Shown here piece after piece: positions 31,809-40,839 of a stretch of 64,000 nt of DNA. Every line of letters starts with the position of its first letter. Position 1 is the first letter of the stretch. The DNA comes from an uncultured Lachnospiraceae bacterium. Its GTDB lineage: Bacteria; Bacillota; Clostridia; Lachnospirales; Lachnospiraceae. The translations under genes were made by a program, and so were the position numbers. Below the pieces are notes generated by a model, which saw only the letters and a program-made list of their open reading frames with translations, was not told where the DNA came from and did no database searches. Location of the stretch: assembly GCA_910584945.1 (NCBI GenBank), contig CAJUDY010000017.1:6524-70523 (forward strand), in the 5' to 3' direction.

Positions 31809-31837
31809 AGTATAATACATATTCACCATATTTTCCA
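31809..31837 (-). promoter_or_regulatory. Putative promoter of rnfC2-metV-metF
   Basis: TGGAAA (31832-31837) and TATACT (31809-31814) on the minus strand are 17 bases apart, within AT-rich sequence that follows the malQ stop. The -35 is poor. The predicted leader is about 125 bases. No clear terminator separates malQ from this operon. Confidence 0.45.
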
Positions 31838-31871
31838 GTCTTATTATATATTTTTTTGTAAAAATTTCAGA

Positions 31872-33362
31872 TTATATCCTGCCGTACAACCCCATCAGAT
31901 GGGAGATATCCCGTGCGTTTTTACTGTTCAGCGACTCCTCTTTCACTCTCCATTTCCAGTTTTTTCCAAGAGTCGACGGCTGATTGATCCGCGCCCGGTT
32001 GTCAAGGCCGAGATAATCCTGCAACGGAATTACGCACAGATCCGCCACACTGGACACCGCTGCCCGGATCAGCTGGCAGGCGAGCTCCCGGTCGGAATCA
32101 TCCGGCCGGTCCAGATATTCTCTCACCCGGTGTTTTTCTTCTTTTTCAATGCTTCCAAGCCACCCCAGAACGGTCTCATTGTCATGAGTCCCCGTATACA
32201 CCACACAGTTGCGTATATAATTATGGGGAAGATAATCGCTTGCGTCGCTGGAATCTCTGGAATCAAAGGCGAACTCCAGCACTTTCATACCCGGATAGCC
32301 GCTGTCCTCCACCAGACGCTTGACTGTAGGAGTCACATACCCCAGATCCTCCGCAATGATAGACTGATCTCCCAACCGGCTCTTCAGCGTATAGAAGAGA
32401 TCAATCCCCGGCCCCTGTTCCCAGTGTCCGGCCTCCGCAGTCTTATGTCCATAGGGAATGGAATAATATTCATCAAATCCCCGGAAGTGATCGATCCGCA
32501 CCATATCATACAGTTCGAAGCACTTCGCGATCCTCTGTACCCACCAGTCATAGCCGGTCTCCCGGTGATATTCCCAGCGATAGAGGGGATTCCCCCAGAG
32601 CTGGCCGGTGGCGGAAAATCCGTCCGGCGGACACCCTGCCACCGCGGTGGGGAGGCGCTGCTCATCGAACTGGAAGAGCTCCGGATGCGCCCACGCGTCC
32701 GCGCTGTCATAAGCCACGTAGATCGGGATATCCCCTATGATCCGGATTCCGCGCCCATTGACATATTCTTTCAGTTCCTTCCACTGTTTGAAAAACAGGA
32801 ACTGTAAGTATTCGTAGAATTCAATATCGAAATAAAGTTCTCTCTGATAATACTCCATAGAATAAGCGAAACGCCTTCGGATATCCTCCGCCCACTGATC
32901 CCATGATTTCCCCTCAAATCGGTCCTTCACGGACATAAAAATCGCGTAGTCTCTCAGCCAGTATCCTTCCTTCTGCAAAAAGGTGTGGAACTCCTCATTC
33001 CGCTCCACGTGACTGCGCTCATAGGCCTTGCGCAGAAGGGGAAAGCGGGCTTTGTAAAGCTTTCCGTAATCCACCTGCTGCGGATCGTCGCCAAAGTCAC
33101 AAGCCGCACACTCTTCCCTGGTGAGCACGCCCTCTTCGATCAGCCGCTCCAGATCAATAAAATATGGATTTCCCGCAAACGTCGAAAAAGACTGATAGGG
33201 AGAATCCCCGTAACTGGTCGGTCCCAGCGGGAGAATCTGCCAGTACCGCTGCCCCGCTTCCACAAGAAAATCCACAAACTGATACGCTTCTTTTGAAAAA
33301 CATCCGATTCCGTATTTTGACGGCAGACTTGCCACCGGCAATAAGATTCCGCCTGCTCTCAT
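31872..33362 (-). CDS. malQ: 4-alpha-glucanotransferase (amylomaltase) MalQ
   Basis: The 496-residue GH77 enzyme has the family start GILLPVASLPSKYGIGCFS, QILPLGPTSYGDSPYQSFS, IGDIPIYVAYDSADAW, DMVRIDHFRGFDEYYSIP (catalytic Asp), IIAEDLGYVTP (Glu) and TGTHDNETVLGWL. It transfers maltosyl and longer units between alpha-1,4-glucans in the cytoplasm. It sits back to back with an AraC gene and near an alpha-glucan importer and GH13 enzymes, which fits maltodextrin use. Confidence 0.96.
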   Translation of the reverse strand: MRAGGILLPVASLPSKYGIGCFSKEAYQFVDFLVEAGQRYWQILPLGPTSYGDSPYQSFSTFAGNPYFIDLERLIEEGVLTREECAACDFGDDPQQVDYGKLYKARFPLLRKAYERSHVERNEEFHTFLQKEGYWLRDYAIFMSVKDRFEGKSWDQWAEDIRRRFAYSMEYYQRELYFDIEFYEYLQFLFFKQWKELKEYVNGRGIRIIGDIPIYVAYDSADAWAHPELFQFDEQRLPTAVAGCPPDGFSATGQLWGNPLYRWEYHRETGYDWWVQRIAKCFELYDMVRIDHFRGFDEYYSIPYGHKTAEAGHWEQGPGIDLFYTLKSRLGDQSIIAEDLGYVTPTVKRLVEDSGYPGMKVLEFAFDSRDSSDASDYLPHNYIRNCVVYTGTHDNETVLGWLGSIEKEEKHRVREYLDRPDDSDRELACQLIRAAVSSVADLCVIPLQDYLGLDNRARINQPSTLGKNWKWRVKEESLNSKNARDISHLMGLYGRI

Positions 33363-33437
33363 CTCACACCCATTTTAACCTTTCCCGGTACGATTTCCGC
33401 TTGTCTTTGATCGAAAAAGCTTCCGCTTTTCTACCTG

Positions 33438-33464
33438 ATTATAGTATCATGACCGGCCCGTCAT
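33438..33464 (-). promoter_or_regulatory. malQ -10 box with adjacent palindrome
   Basis: TATAAT on the minus strand (33438-33443) lies 76 bases before malQ. Just upstream, at 33449-33464, is a 16-base near-palindrome ATGACCGGCCCGTCAT with five-base arms and a GGCC centre, placed where a regulator could act on the promoter. A clear -35 was not seen. Confidence 0.5.
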
Positions 33465-33516
33465 TACAATCTTTTCCTTCACTTTTTCGACCTTTTTTTC
33501 AACCGCTTTTCGGTGG

Positions 33517-33545
33517 TTGATAATTTGTGTGCAATACGTTATGAT
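33517..33545 (+). promoter_or_regulatory. Promoter of the AraC-type regulator gene
   Basis: TTGATA (33517-33522) and TATGAT (33540-33545) are 17 bases apart, 62 bases before the ATG. Confidence 0.7.
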
Positions 33546-33607
33546 AGGGGAAATCGATACAGTTCACTCGGTAACAGACAACCAGCGCGCACAAAGGAGA
33601 ACAAAAG

Positions 33608-34573
33608 ATGGAACAGCGGTTACTGCCTTCATTAAAAGAGATCCGCCCCCACGGCACCGAAGGATTCCCATGCGCCGTTTACCAGACCCATGCCGTCCAA
33701 AAAGGCATACTGGTCAAACACCACTGGCATGACGAGGTGGAGATCCTGTATTTTTTCGGCGGAAATTTCCGACTGGAGATCAATATGGAATCGTTTCCCG
33801 TGACAGGAGAATGTATGTTCTTTATCAACCCCGGAGAACTGCACAGTATTTTTGCAGAAAAAATCTTAAGTTCCGGAGAAGACGCCGTCGTCTTTCACCC
33901 GGGACTCCTGGGATTTGACGCCTACGATGCGGTTCAGATGCAGCTGATCCAGCCCATACAGAACAAAAAGCTTCTGTTCCCCCGCTGTCTCATGCCGGAA
34001 CATCCTGCCTTCGTCCCTGTACGGGATGCCTTTGCCGGTATTCTCCATGCCTTCGGACGTCAGTTGATTGACGAGTCTCCTTCCGAAAACGGGGTGGTCA
34101 CAGACGACCTGGCCAGTCAGCTCCGCATCAAATCCTCCCTGCTTTCCATCTTTGCACTTCTTACCGCCCATCAGCTCTTTACGCCCACGGAAAAGCATTC
34201 TGATAAACGTGTGGAACGAATCAAAGCAACCTTGGCCTATATTAAGGAAAATTACAAGGACAAAATCTATATTCGGGATCTTGCGGAAGTCGTCAATATG
34301 AACGAGCAGTATTTCTGCCGTTTTTTCAAAAAGGCGATCGGACGCTCTCCTATGGAGTATGTCAGCGAATATCGGATCAAGCAATCCTTACATCTTCTGG
34401 AAGAAACGGACCTGCCGGTTATGGATATCTGTCTGGAATGCGGCTACAACAATCTGGGAAATTTTCTGCGGGAATTCAAGAAGCAGACAGGCACGACTCC
34501 GCTCAGGTACCGTCGGCATTTTCTGTCTGCCAAAGAGGCTCTCTCCATTCCTTCGCCCTCGGAAAAGTCATAA
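33608..34573 (+). CDS. AraC-family transcriptional regulator with cupin sensor domain
   Basis: The 321-residue protein has an N-terminal cupin-like sensor (HHWHDEVEILYFFGG, NPGELHSIF), a helical linker and two C-terminal helix-turn-helix motifs of the AraC type (IYIRDLAEVVNMNEQYFCRF and DICLECGYNNLGNFLREFK). The ATG follows AAAGGAG. It is divergent from malQ and followed by a GH13 alpha-glucosidase gene on the same strand, so it most likely controls alpha-glucan or related sugar use. The effector is not known. Confidence 0.92.
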   Translation: MEQRLLPSLKEIRPHGTEGFPCAVYQTHAVQKGILVKHHWHDEVEILYFFGGNFRLEINMESFPVTGECMFFINPGELHSIFAEKILSSGEDAVVFHPGLLGFDAYDAVQMQLIQPIQNKKLLFPRCLMPEHPAFVPVRDAFAGILHAFGRQLIDESPSENGVVTDDLASQLRIKSSLLSIFALLTAHQLFTPTEKHSDKRVERIKATLAYIKENYKDKIYIRDLAEVVNMNEQYFCRFFKKAIGRSPMEYVSEYRIKQSLHLLEETDLPVMDICLECGYNNLGNFLREFKKQTGTTPLRYRRHFLSAKEALSIPSPSEKS

Positions 34574-34698
34574 TCTCGCAGTTTTTTATCAGAGAAACGG
34601 AGGACACAAAGGTAAAACAGTCATAAAATAGGCATATCAAAAAAATCAGAGTGTCACGCCGGCACTCCACATATATAAAATCATCCGGAGGTACGATT

Positions 34699-36363
34699 AT
34701 GACAAAAAAATGGTGGCATGACAAAGTAGCTTATCAAATCTATCCCAAGAGCTTCTGCGATTCCAATGGAGACGGAATCGGGGATCTCCCGGGCATCATC
34801 AGCAAACTGGACTATCTTAAAGATCTGGGTGTGGACATTATCTGGCTGTCTCCCTGCTATCCTTCTCCTCTTGCAGATCAGGGATATGATATTTCCGATT
34901 ATTACAATATCGATCCCAGATTCGGGACCATGGAAGACATGGAGCGCCTGATCGCCGAAGCGAAAAAACGCGGAATGTATATCCTGATGGATCTGGTAGT
35001 CAATCACTGCTCCGATGAACACGAATGGTTCAAAAAGGCCTGCGAGGACCCGGACGGCAAGTACGGGAATTTCTTCTATCTGAGAGACAAAAAGGAAGGC
35101 AAGCTTCCGACCAACTGGCGCTCTTATTTCGGCGGGCCGGTATGGGACGATCTTCCCGGCACCGACAAGCAATACCTTCACGTCTTTCACAAAAAACAGC
35201 CGGACCTCAACTGGGAAAACCCGGAAGTACGCGAGGAAGTGTATAAAAACATCAACTGGTGGTTGGAGAAAGGACTGGGAGGCTTCCGCATCGACGCCAT
35301 CATCAACATCAAAAAGGCCCTTCCCCTTCACAGCTATGAACCGGATCGGGAAGACGGGCTTTGCAGTGTAAAGGCCATGTTAAAAGAGGCGAAAGGAATC
35401 GGTGAATTTTTAGGCGAGATGCGCGACCGCACATTCAAAAAATACGACGCATTCTCCGTCGGCGAAGTATTTGACGAGAAGCCGGAAGAGGTCCCGGATT
35501 TCATCGGAGACAACGGATATTTTTCCAGCATGTTTGATTTCAATGAAACCATCTTCGGCCAGAGCGAGAAGGGTTGGTATGACGCAAAACCGATCACGCC
35601 GGACGACTATAGGAAATGCTGCTTTGAAGCCCAGAAAAAAGTCGGTGACATTGGATTCCTGTCCAATATCATCGAGAACCACGACGAACCACGGGGAGTC
35701 AGCCGCTATATCCCGGAGGGAGACGTAAGCGATCAGAGCAAGAAGATGCTGGCCGTTCTGAACTTTATGCTGCGGGGGCTGCCGTTCATCTATCAGGGAC
35801 AGGAGCTGGGTATGGAGAACGTCCCCTTCGCTTCCATCGATGAGATCGACGACATCTCCACACTGGATGAGTATCAGGTGGCTCTAGACGCCGGATTATC
35901 TCCGGAAGAAGCGCTCCGCATAGTAAATAAATACAGCCGCGACAACGCCAGAACCCCCATGCAGTGGTCTGATGAAGCCAACGCCGGCTTTACCACCGGT
36001 ACCCCGTGGCTCAAAGTCAATCCGAATTACAAGACCATCAACGCCGCTTCTCAGCTTCAGGACCCGGATTCGGTGAGAAGCTTTTACAAGGCGCTGATCG
36101 CCCTTCGGAAGTCACCGGAATACAAGGAGACGGTCGTATACGGCGCGCTCGCTCCGCTCTGGGAAGAACAGCATAATCTGATGGCCTATAGCCGGAAGGC
36201 AGACCGGACGCTCTATGTGATCGGCAACTATCAGAACGAGGAACAGTCCGTCATCCTGTCCTCTCCCTGCAAAAAAGTGCTGCTCAACAACTACCCGGAC
36301 CTCCAGATGGAAGAGAACGCCATCCGGCTGCATGGATACCAGGTCCTGATTCTGGAAATGTAG
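34699..36363 (+). CDS. malL: GH13 alpha-glucosidase (oligo-1,6-glucosidase type)
   Basis: The 554-residue cytoplasmic enzyme follows the oligo-1,6-glucosidase plan: VAYQIYPKSFCDSNGDGIGD, DLVVNHCSDEHEWF, GGFRIDAIINIKK with the nucleophile Asp, SVGEVFDE with the acid Glu, and IENHDEPRG. It should release glucose from isomaltose, maltose or short dextrins. I start at 34699 after GGAGG; an in-frame ATG 48 bases upstream lacks a ribosome site. It follows the AraC gene by 125 bases and ends in a good terminator. Trehalose-6-phosphate hydrolase is a related alternative but less likely without a trehalose transporter. Confidence 0.88.
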   Translation: MTKKWWHDKVAYQIYPKSFCDSNGDGIGDLPGIISKLDYLKDLGVDIIWLSPCYPSPLADQGYDISDYYNIDPRFGTMEDMERLIAEAKKRGMYILMDLVVNHCSDEHEWFKKACEDPDGKYGNFFYLRDKKEGKLPTNWRSYFGGPVWDDLPGTDKQYLHVFHKKQPDLNWENPEVREEVYKNINWWLEKGLGGFRIDAIINIKKALPLHSYEPDREDGLCSVKAMLKEAKGIGEFLGEMRDRTFKKYDAFSVGEVFDEKPEEVPDFIGDNGYFSSMFDFNETIFGQSEKGWYDAKPITPDDYRKCCFEAQKKVGDIGFLSNIIENHDEPRGVSRYIPEGDVSDQSKKMLAVLNFMLRGLPFIYQGQELGMENVPFASIDEIDDISTLDEYQVALDAGLSPEEALRIVNKYSRDNARTPMQWSDEANAGFTTGTPWLKVNPNYKTINAASQLQDPDSVRSFYKALIALRKSPEYKETVVYGALAPLWEEQHNLMAYSRKADRTLYVIGNYQNEEQSVILSSPCKKVLLNNYPDLQMEENAIRLHGYQVLILEM

Positions 36364-36391
36364 AAAAAGATGATTTACATAACATAGAAAG

Positions 36392-36417
36392 GAACCCCTG
36401 CAGTGATGCGGGGGTTC
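36392..36417 (+). terminator. Terminator of the alpha-glucosidase gene
   Basis: GAACCCC (36392-36398) pairs with GGGGTTC (36411-36417), with extra GC pairs inside, followed by TTCTGTCTGT. It lies between two convergent genes and may act on both. Confidence 0.75.
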
Positions 36418-36432
36418 TTCTGTCTGTCAATT

Positions 36433-37992
36433 TTACCTGATTTCGCGGACAAAGACTGCCGTCGCCGCCGGAACCGTCAGCGTTCCGTTCTCAAGCTTCA
36501 AGTCCTGACCATTTTGGTACAGTACCTCTCCCAGCGTTCCGTCATAAGGGAACGCAGCCTCTTTCCCTGAGGGATTGAGTACGATCAGCACCGAATCTTT
36601 TCCGTCCGTCCTGCGGTAAGCCAGCGGATACGCATGATCCTCGCAGTACAGGAATTCGATCAGCGCCTCGCTCTGAAGCACTGGCGTGCCCTTGCGGATC
36701 TCGATCAGCTTCTTCACTTCGTGATAAATGGAATCCGGATCTGCCAGCGCTTTCTCCACGGTGGGACGGTCTTCTTTCGGGTCGATGGGAATATACAGAT
36801 CCTCTGCCTTGCCATCGGAGAATCCCCCGTTCAGCCCGCCGTTCCACTGCATGGGAGAACGGGAGCCGGTTCGGATATAACCGCCTTCCACCGATACCAC
36901 ATCCGACAGATACCGCATCCCGATCTCGTCTCCATAGTAAATAAACGGCGCTCCCGGAAGAGACAATAAGAATGCGAACACAATCTTTACTTCTTCTTCA
37001 TCCAGCCACTTGGTCAGACGTTCCATATCGTGATTGCCGGAAGGCACACAAATCATCCCTTTGCCGTTGGTCGGCTCATAGCACATCCGATAATAGTCGA
37101 TAAAATCCTTGGCATTGCCGGTCCCCTCCCGGGAAAAATACGGGTTATCTCCGTGATAGAGATCCGTATAATGACTCGGGCCAAAATGCAGCATGAAGTC
37201 CATATGATATCCGGACCGAAGACTCCTGTCCGGCTGTCCCCACTCGGAGATCATGGCCGCGTTCGGGAACTCCCGATCCAGGAATTCTCTGAAATCCTGC
37301 CAAAGGGCAATGGTCCCCTCCTGCTCCGGATCATTTTTCACCAGCGAGCCTGCCATATCCACGCGGAATCCGTCGCATCCCATCTGAAGCCAGAATCTCA
37401 TCACGTCCTTGATGGCCTCCCGGGTCGCCAGCGCATCCTCGGAATCCATCGGCTGCTGCCAGCCAGGATCGCTGATCTCATAGAATCCATAATTCAGACA
37501 GGGCTGATGTGCGTAAAAATTCACACCCACGCTGCCGTTCCGGTCGCTCATGCCCCGCAGAAAGCCTTTGACGCTTCCGACGCCTTCAAAGTCTTTCCAT
37601 GCGTCATCGGTCCATACATAACGGCCGGAATAAGGATTGTGTTCCGGCTTTAAGGATTCCTGGAACCATACATGATCCCAGGACGTATGTCCTGGCACCA
37701 GATCCAGCATGATATGCATACCGCGGCGGTGCACCTCTTCGAACAGGCGCTTCAGATCGGAGTTGGTCCCGTAGCGGGGCGCCACTTTCATGTAATCCGA
37801 AACATCATATCCTGCATCCAGAAACGGAGACTCAAAACAGGGGTTCAGCCAGAGAGCGTTGCATCCCAGTTCCCTGATGTAGTCCAGATGATCGATAATT
37901 CCCTGAATATCCCCGATTCCGTCCGCATTCGTATCCGCAAACGACTGCGGGTATATCTCATAAAAGATTGCATTTTTCAGCCATTCAACCAC
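36433..37992 (-). CDS. GH13 alpha-amylase-family enzyme in the maltodextrin operon
   Basis: The 519-residue protein has the GH13 core motifs: EIYPQSFADTNADGIGD, DLVPGHTSWDHVWF, CDGFRVDMAGSLVK (nucleophile Asp), AAMISEWGQP (acid Glu) and PSGNHDMERL, and a C-terminal beta domain. The subfamily is unclear; it is closest in layout to alpha-glucosidase and trehalose-synthase-like enzymes and differs from its neighbour MalL. I set the start at GTG 37992, after TTTTGGAGG, as upstream frame sequence has only a TTG. It is the last gene of the importer operon. Confidence 0.82.
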   Translation of the reverse strand: MVEWLKNAIFYEIYPQSFADTNADGIGDIQGIIDHLDYIRELGCNALWLNPCFESPFLDAGYDVSDYMKVAPRYGTNSDLKRLFEEVHRRGMHIMLDLVPGHTSWDHVWFQESLKPEHNPYSGRYVWTDDAWKDFEGVGSVKGFLRGMSDRNGSVGVNFYAHQPCLNYGFYEISDPGWQQPMDSEDALATREAIKDVMRFWLQMGCDGFRVDMAGSLVKNDPEQEGTIALWQDFREFLDREFPNAAMISEWGQPDRSLRSGYHMDFMLHFGPSHYTDLYHGDNPYFSREGTGNAKDFIDYYRMCYEPTNGKGMICVPSGNHDMERLTKWLDEEEVKIVFAFLLSLPGAPFIYYGDEIGMRYLSDVVSVEGGYIRTGSRSPMQWNGGLNGGFSDGKAEDLYIPIDPKEDRPTVEKALADPDSIYHEVKKLIEIRKGTPVLQSEALIEFLYCEDHAYPLAYRRTDGKDSVLIVLNPSGKEAAFPYDGTLGEVLYQNGQDLKLENGTLTVPAATAVFVREIR

Positions 37993-38041
37993 AATGATAT
38001 CCTCCAAAATACAGTTTTGATACTTACCAAATTATACAGAA

Positions 38042-39142
38042 TTAATGACAGATCACATTCTCGCTGTCCGGATCAAAGAAATGCGCTTTCTCCATATTCG
38101 CAGCGATTTTATAAGCTCCCTTCTGAGGCTGTGTTCCGGTTGCGGGAATCTTCACGGTCACCCTGGTGTCTCCCACATACATATACAGATTATAGTCTGC
38201 GCCCAAAAGCTCGCTGAAGCTCATCTCCACCGCCAGAGAATTGTCCTCTGTCCGCTGATCCTCCGTCAGGAAATCCTCCGGACGAAGTCCCATCACGACG
38301 GTTTTCGATACATAAGGCGTCAGAGCCTCCCACTTCTTCTTGGGAATCGCCAGCCGGTTCTCGCCGACTACTGCGTAGAACTTTTCATTCTCCTTTTTGA
38401 TCACCGCATCGATAAAGTTCATCTGCGGGCTGCCGATGAAGCCCGCTACAAACAGGTTAACCGGCGTGTCGTACAGCGCCTGGGGCGTGTCGAACTGCTG
38501 GACGATTCCGTCCTTCATCACCACGATCCGGTCGCCCATAGTCATCGCCTCTGTCTGGTCATGGGTGACATAGACAAAGGTCGTATTTAATCTCTGATGC
38601 AGACGAGCAATCTCCGTCCTCATGGTCGCGCGGAGCTTGGCGTCCAGATTGGACAGCGGCTCATCCAGGAGAAATACCGAAGGATTGCGGACCATGGCGC
38701 GTCCCAGTGCCACACGCTGTCTCTGGCCGCCGGAGAGCTCTTTTGGTTTGCGTTCCAGAAGATGCTCCAGGTCCAGAACTTTGGCCGCCTCATGCACACG
38801 GCGGTCGATCTCGTTCTTGTCCTCCTTGCGCAGATTCAGTCCAAAAGCAATATTTTTATATACGTTCATATGCGGATACAACGCATAATTCTGGAATACC
38901 ATCGCAATCTCGCGATCTTTGGGCGGTACCTTATTCACGACCCGGTCGCCGATATACAGCTCCCCTTCCGATACCGACTCAAGACCGGCGATCATGCGCA
39001 GTGTGGTGGACTTTCCGCAGCCGGACGGTCCAACCAGAATAATAAATTCTTTATCTTTAATATCCAGGTTCAGATTTGGAACAACTGGTGACGTAGCGCC
39101 TGGATAAGTCTTTGTTACATTTTTAAAACGTATCGAAGCCAT
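38042..39142 (-). CDS. msmX: Sugar ABC transporter ATP-binding protein (MsmX/UgpC type)
   Basis: The 366-residue ATPase has Walker A GPSGCGKSTTLRMIAGLESV, signature LSGGQRQRVALGRAMVRNP, Walker B FLLDEPLSNLDA and a C-terminal TOBE region. MsmX-type ATPases power CUT1 sugar importers, sometimes several in one cell. Here it can serve the adjacent permease pair and perhaps the second importer at the right end of the window, which lacks its own ATPase gene. Confidence 0.94.
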   Translation of the reverse strand: MASIRFKNVTKTYPGATSPVVPNLNLDIKDKEFIILVGPSGCGKSTTLRMIAGLESVSEGELYIGDRVVNKVPPKDREIAMVFQNYALYPHMNVYKNIAFGLNLRKEDKNEIDRRVHEAAKVLDLEHLLERKPKELSGGQRQRVALGRAMVRNPSVFLLDEPLSNLDAKLRATMRTEIARLHQRLNTTFVYVTHDQTEAMTMGDRIVVMKDGIVQQFDTPQALYDTPVNLFVAGFIGSPQMNFIDAVIKKENEKFYAVVGENRLAIPKKKWEALTPYVSKTVVMGLRPEDFLTEDQRTEDNSLAVEMSFSELLGADYNLYMYVGDTRVTVKIPATGTQPQKGAYKIAANMEKAHFFDPDSENVICH

Positions 39143-39169
39143 AATATTTCCTCCATATTTAAATTCGAA

Positions 39170-39946
39170 TTATCTTCTTTTTCTTCCGCCCGGATGGGCC
39201 TGCCGGTTCCAGTCCGGATTGGAATAACTGCTCTCCTGATACAGAATTTCGGTAGTTCTATGCTCTTCGTCGATAAATAATGCCTCTTTGGGCGCCGTAT
39301 GTGTTTTTACCTCCATCTTTTCCGGATCAATCATGCGGAACGCCCGGAAAAAGAGAAAACAGTTCATATATGCGACCAGGCCAAATCCCATGGTTCCCCA
39401 CAAAAAAATGGCGGCATTTATTCCATTCGGGTCCATAAAGAATGTCAGATACACTGCAAAAGCCGACAAAAGGATACTCAAAATCGTCCAAGGCAAAGCT
39501 GCAATACTGAGAAGCCATGCATTTTTCAACGTGTCTGTCACCCGGTTCTTATACCTGGCCTGCAGCGGGAACAGATACTGAAACCCGAACAAAAAGAGGA
39601 TGCAGATTACAAAAAAACTGATCCGGTATACCTTTCCCAATACGCCGGTCATACTGGAGACAATCAAATAATAGACACCCAGAAATGCCATTGCCAAAAG
39701 ACAGATCATCCAGATCGCCGTCGCCTGCCGGAGGTTCTGACGAAACGCGTACCAGTACTGCTTGATGATCACGTCGTCCTCATCATCTGTGAGAATCGCC
39801 TGCATGCACGCAAAGAGCGCGGCAAGAGACGCTCCGATGGTGATCACCGGCAGTGAAAGAAGGCAGAACATCACATTGCACAAAAAGATGTTCGCCAGCT
39901 TCCGGAGCGCATTCATCAGAGGTCCGTTCATATCGAGCAAATTCAT
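39170..39946 (-). CDS. YesL/DUF624 family membrane protein
   Basis: The 258-residue protein has four to five hydrophobic segments and the DUF624 start (GPLMNALRKLANIFLCNVMF, SLPVITIGASLAALFACM). Proteins of this family are common beside CUT1 sugar importers in Firmicutes; their role is not settled. Its place between the second permease and the ATPase gene suggests a part in importer assembly or regulation. The long hydrophilic C-terminus is Arg/His-rich. Confidence 0.88.
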   Translation of the reverse strand: MNLLDMNGPLMNALRKLANIFLCNVMFCLLSLPVITIGASLAALFACMQAILTDDEDDVIIKQYWYAFRQNLRQATAIWMICLLAMAFLGVYYLIVSSMTGVLGKVYRISFFVICILFLFGFQYLFPLQARYKNRVTDTLKNAWLLSIAALPWTILSILLSAFAVYLTFFMDPNGINAAIFLWGTMGFGLVAYMNCFLFFRAFRMIDPEKMEVKTHTAPKEALFIDEEHRTTEILYQESSYSNPDWNRQAHPGGRKRR

Positions 39947-39978
39947 AGCAACTGCCTTTCATAAATAAGAAGAAATAC

Positions 39979-40839
39979 TTATTTGATGGCGCCTTCTACC
40001 ATACCATTCATAATCTGTTTCTGTGCAACAAGAAAAATGATCACCATGGGGATGATTGCAAGCAGCGCCGCTGTCAGAATCAGGTCCCACTGTTTGACAT
40101 ACGAACCGACGAATGCCTGCACTGCAACCGGAAGCGTCTTCACCTTTCCGTTCTGACCAAGCATCAGGGACGGAAGCAGGTAGTCGTTCCAGATCCACAT
40201 ACCGTTCAGAATCGTCACGGTTGTGATCACCGGCGCCAGCAGCGGGAAGATAATGCGGAAGAACGTGCCTTCCGGCGAACATCCGTCGATGGCTGCCGCT
40301 TCCTCCAGCTCATAGGGAATCCCCTTGATAAAACCGGTCAGAATAAACACTGTCATAGCTCCGCCGAAGCCGCAGTATGCAAATACGATACCGGGAATGG
40401 ACTGCAAAAGCGAAAGTCCTACAAACTGTCCCACATCACGGAACGTGGAAATCAAAGGCAGCATGACCACCTGGAACGGAATAATCATGGATGCGATAAA
40501 GGTCATATAAATCACCGTGGACCATTTGGTCTTGTTACGGCAGATGACCCATGCCGCCATACCGCCGAACAACGCCAGCAGTACCAGAGACAGAACGGTA
40601 ATGACCGCCGAGGTACCGAACGCATACCAGAAGTTGAAGTTGGAGTTATTGACTACCGCGGAAAGATTCGCCATCAACTGGGATACGCTGACTCCGCCGA
40701 AGCCCACGGGATCGGCTACGATGTTGTTCGCGTTCTTAAAGGTGTTCATCACCACAAGATAGAACGGGAACAGCGTATAGACTGCAATAATAATACCAAT
40801 AACCGTAAGGATGATTTTTCTGGATTTCTTCATCTCCAT
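39979..40839 (-). CDS. Sugar ABC transporter permease (MalG/CUT1 type)
   Basis: The 286-residue protein has six membrane segments and the EAA loop EEAAAIDGCSPEGTFFRIIFPL that contacts the ATPase. Its start overlaps the stop of the upstream permease (TAATG). With that permease it forms the channel of an alpha-glucan importer. Confidence 0.93.
   Translation of the reverse strand: MEMKKSRKIILTVIGIIIAVYTLFPFYLVVMNTFKNANNIVADPVGFGGVSVSQLMANLSAVVNNSNFNFWYAFGTSAVITVLSLVLLALFGGMAAWVICRNKTKWSTVIYMTFIASMIIPFQVVMLPLISTFRDVGQFVGLSLLQSIPGIVFAYCGFGGAMTVFILTGFIKGIPYELEEAAAIDGCSPEGTFFRIIFPLLAPVITTVTILNGMWIWNDYLLPSLMLGQNGKVKTLPVAVQAFVGSYVKQWDLILTAALLAIIPMVIIFLVAQKQIMNGMVEGAIK

Noticed and set aside
31809..31871. 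A Rex operator before rnfC2
   Set aside because: TTGT and TAACA half-sites occur but with the wrong spacing; they do not form the 18-base site.
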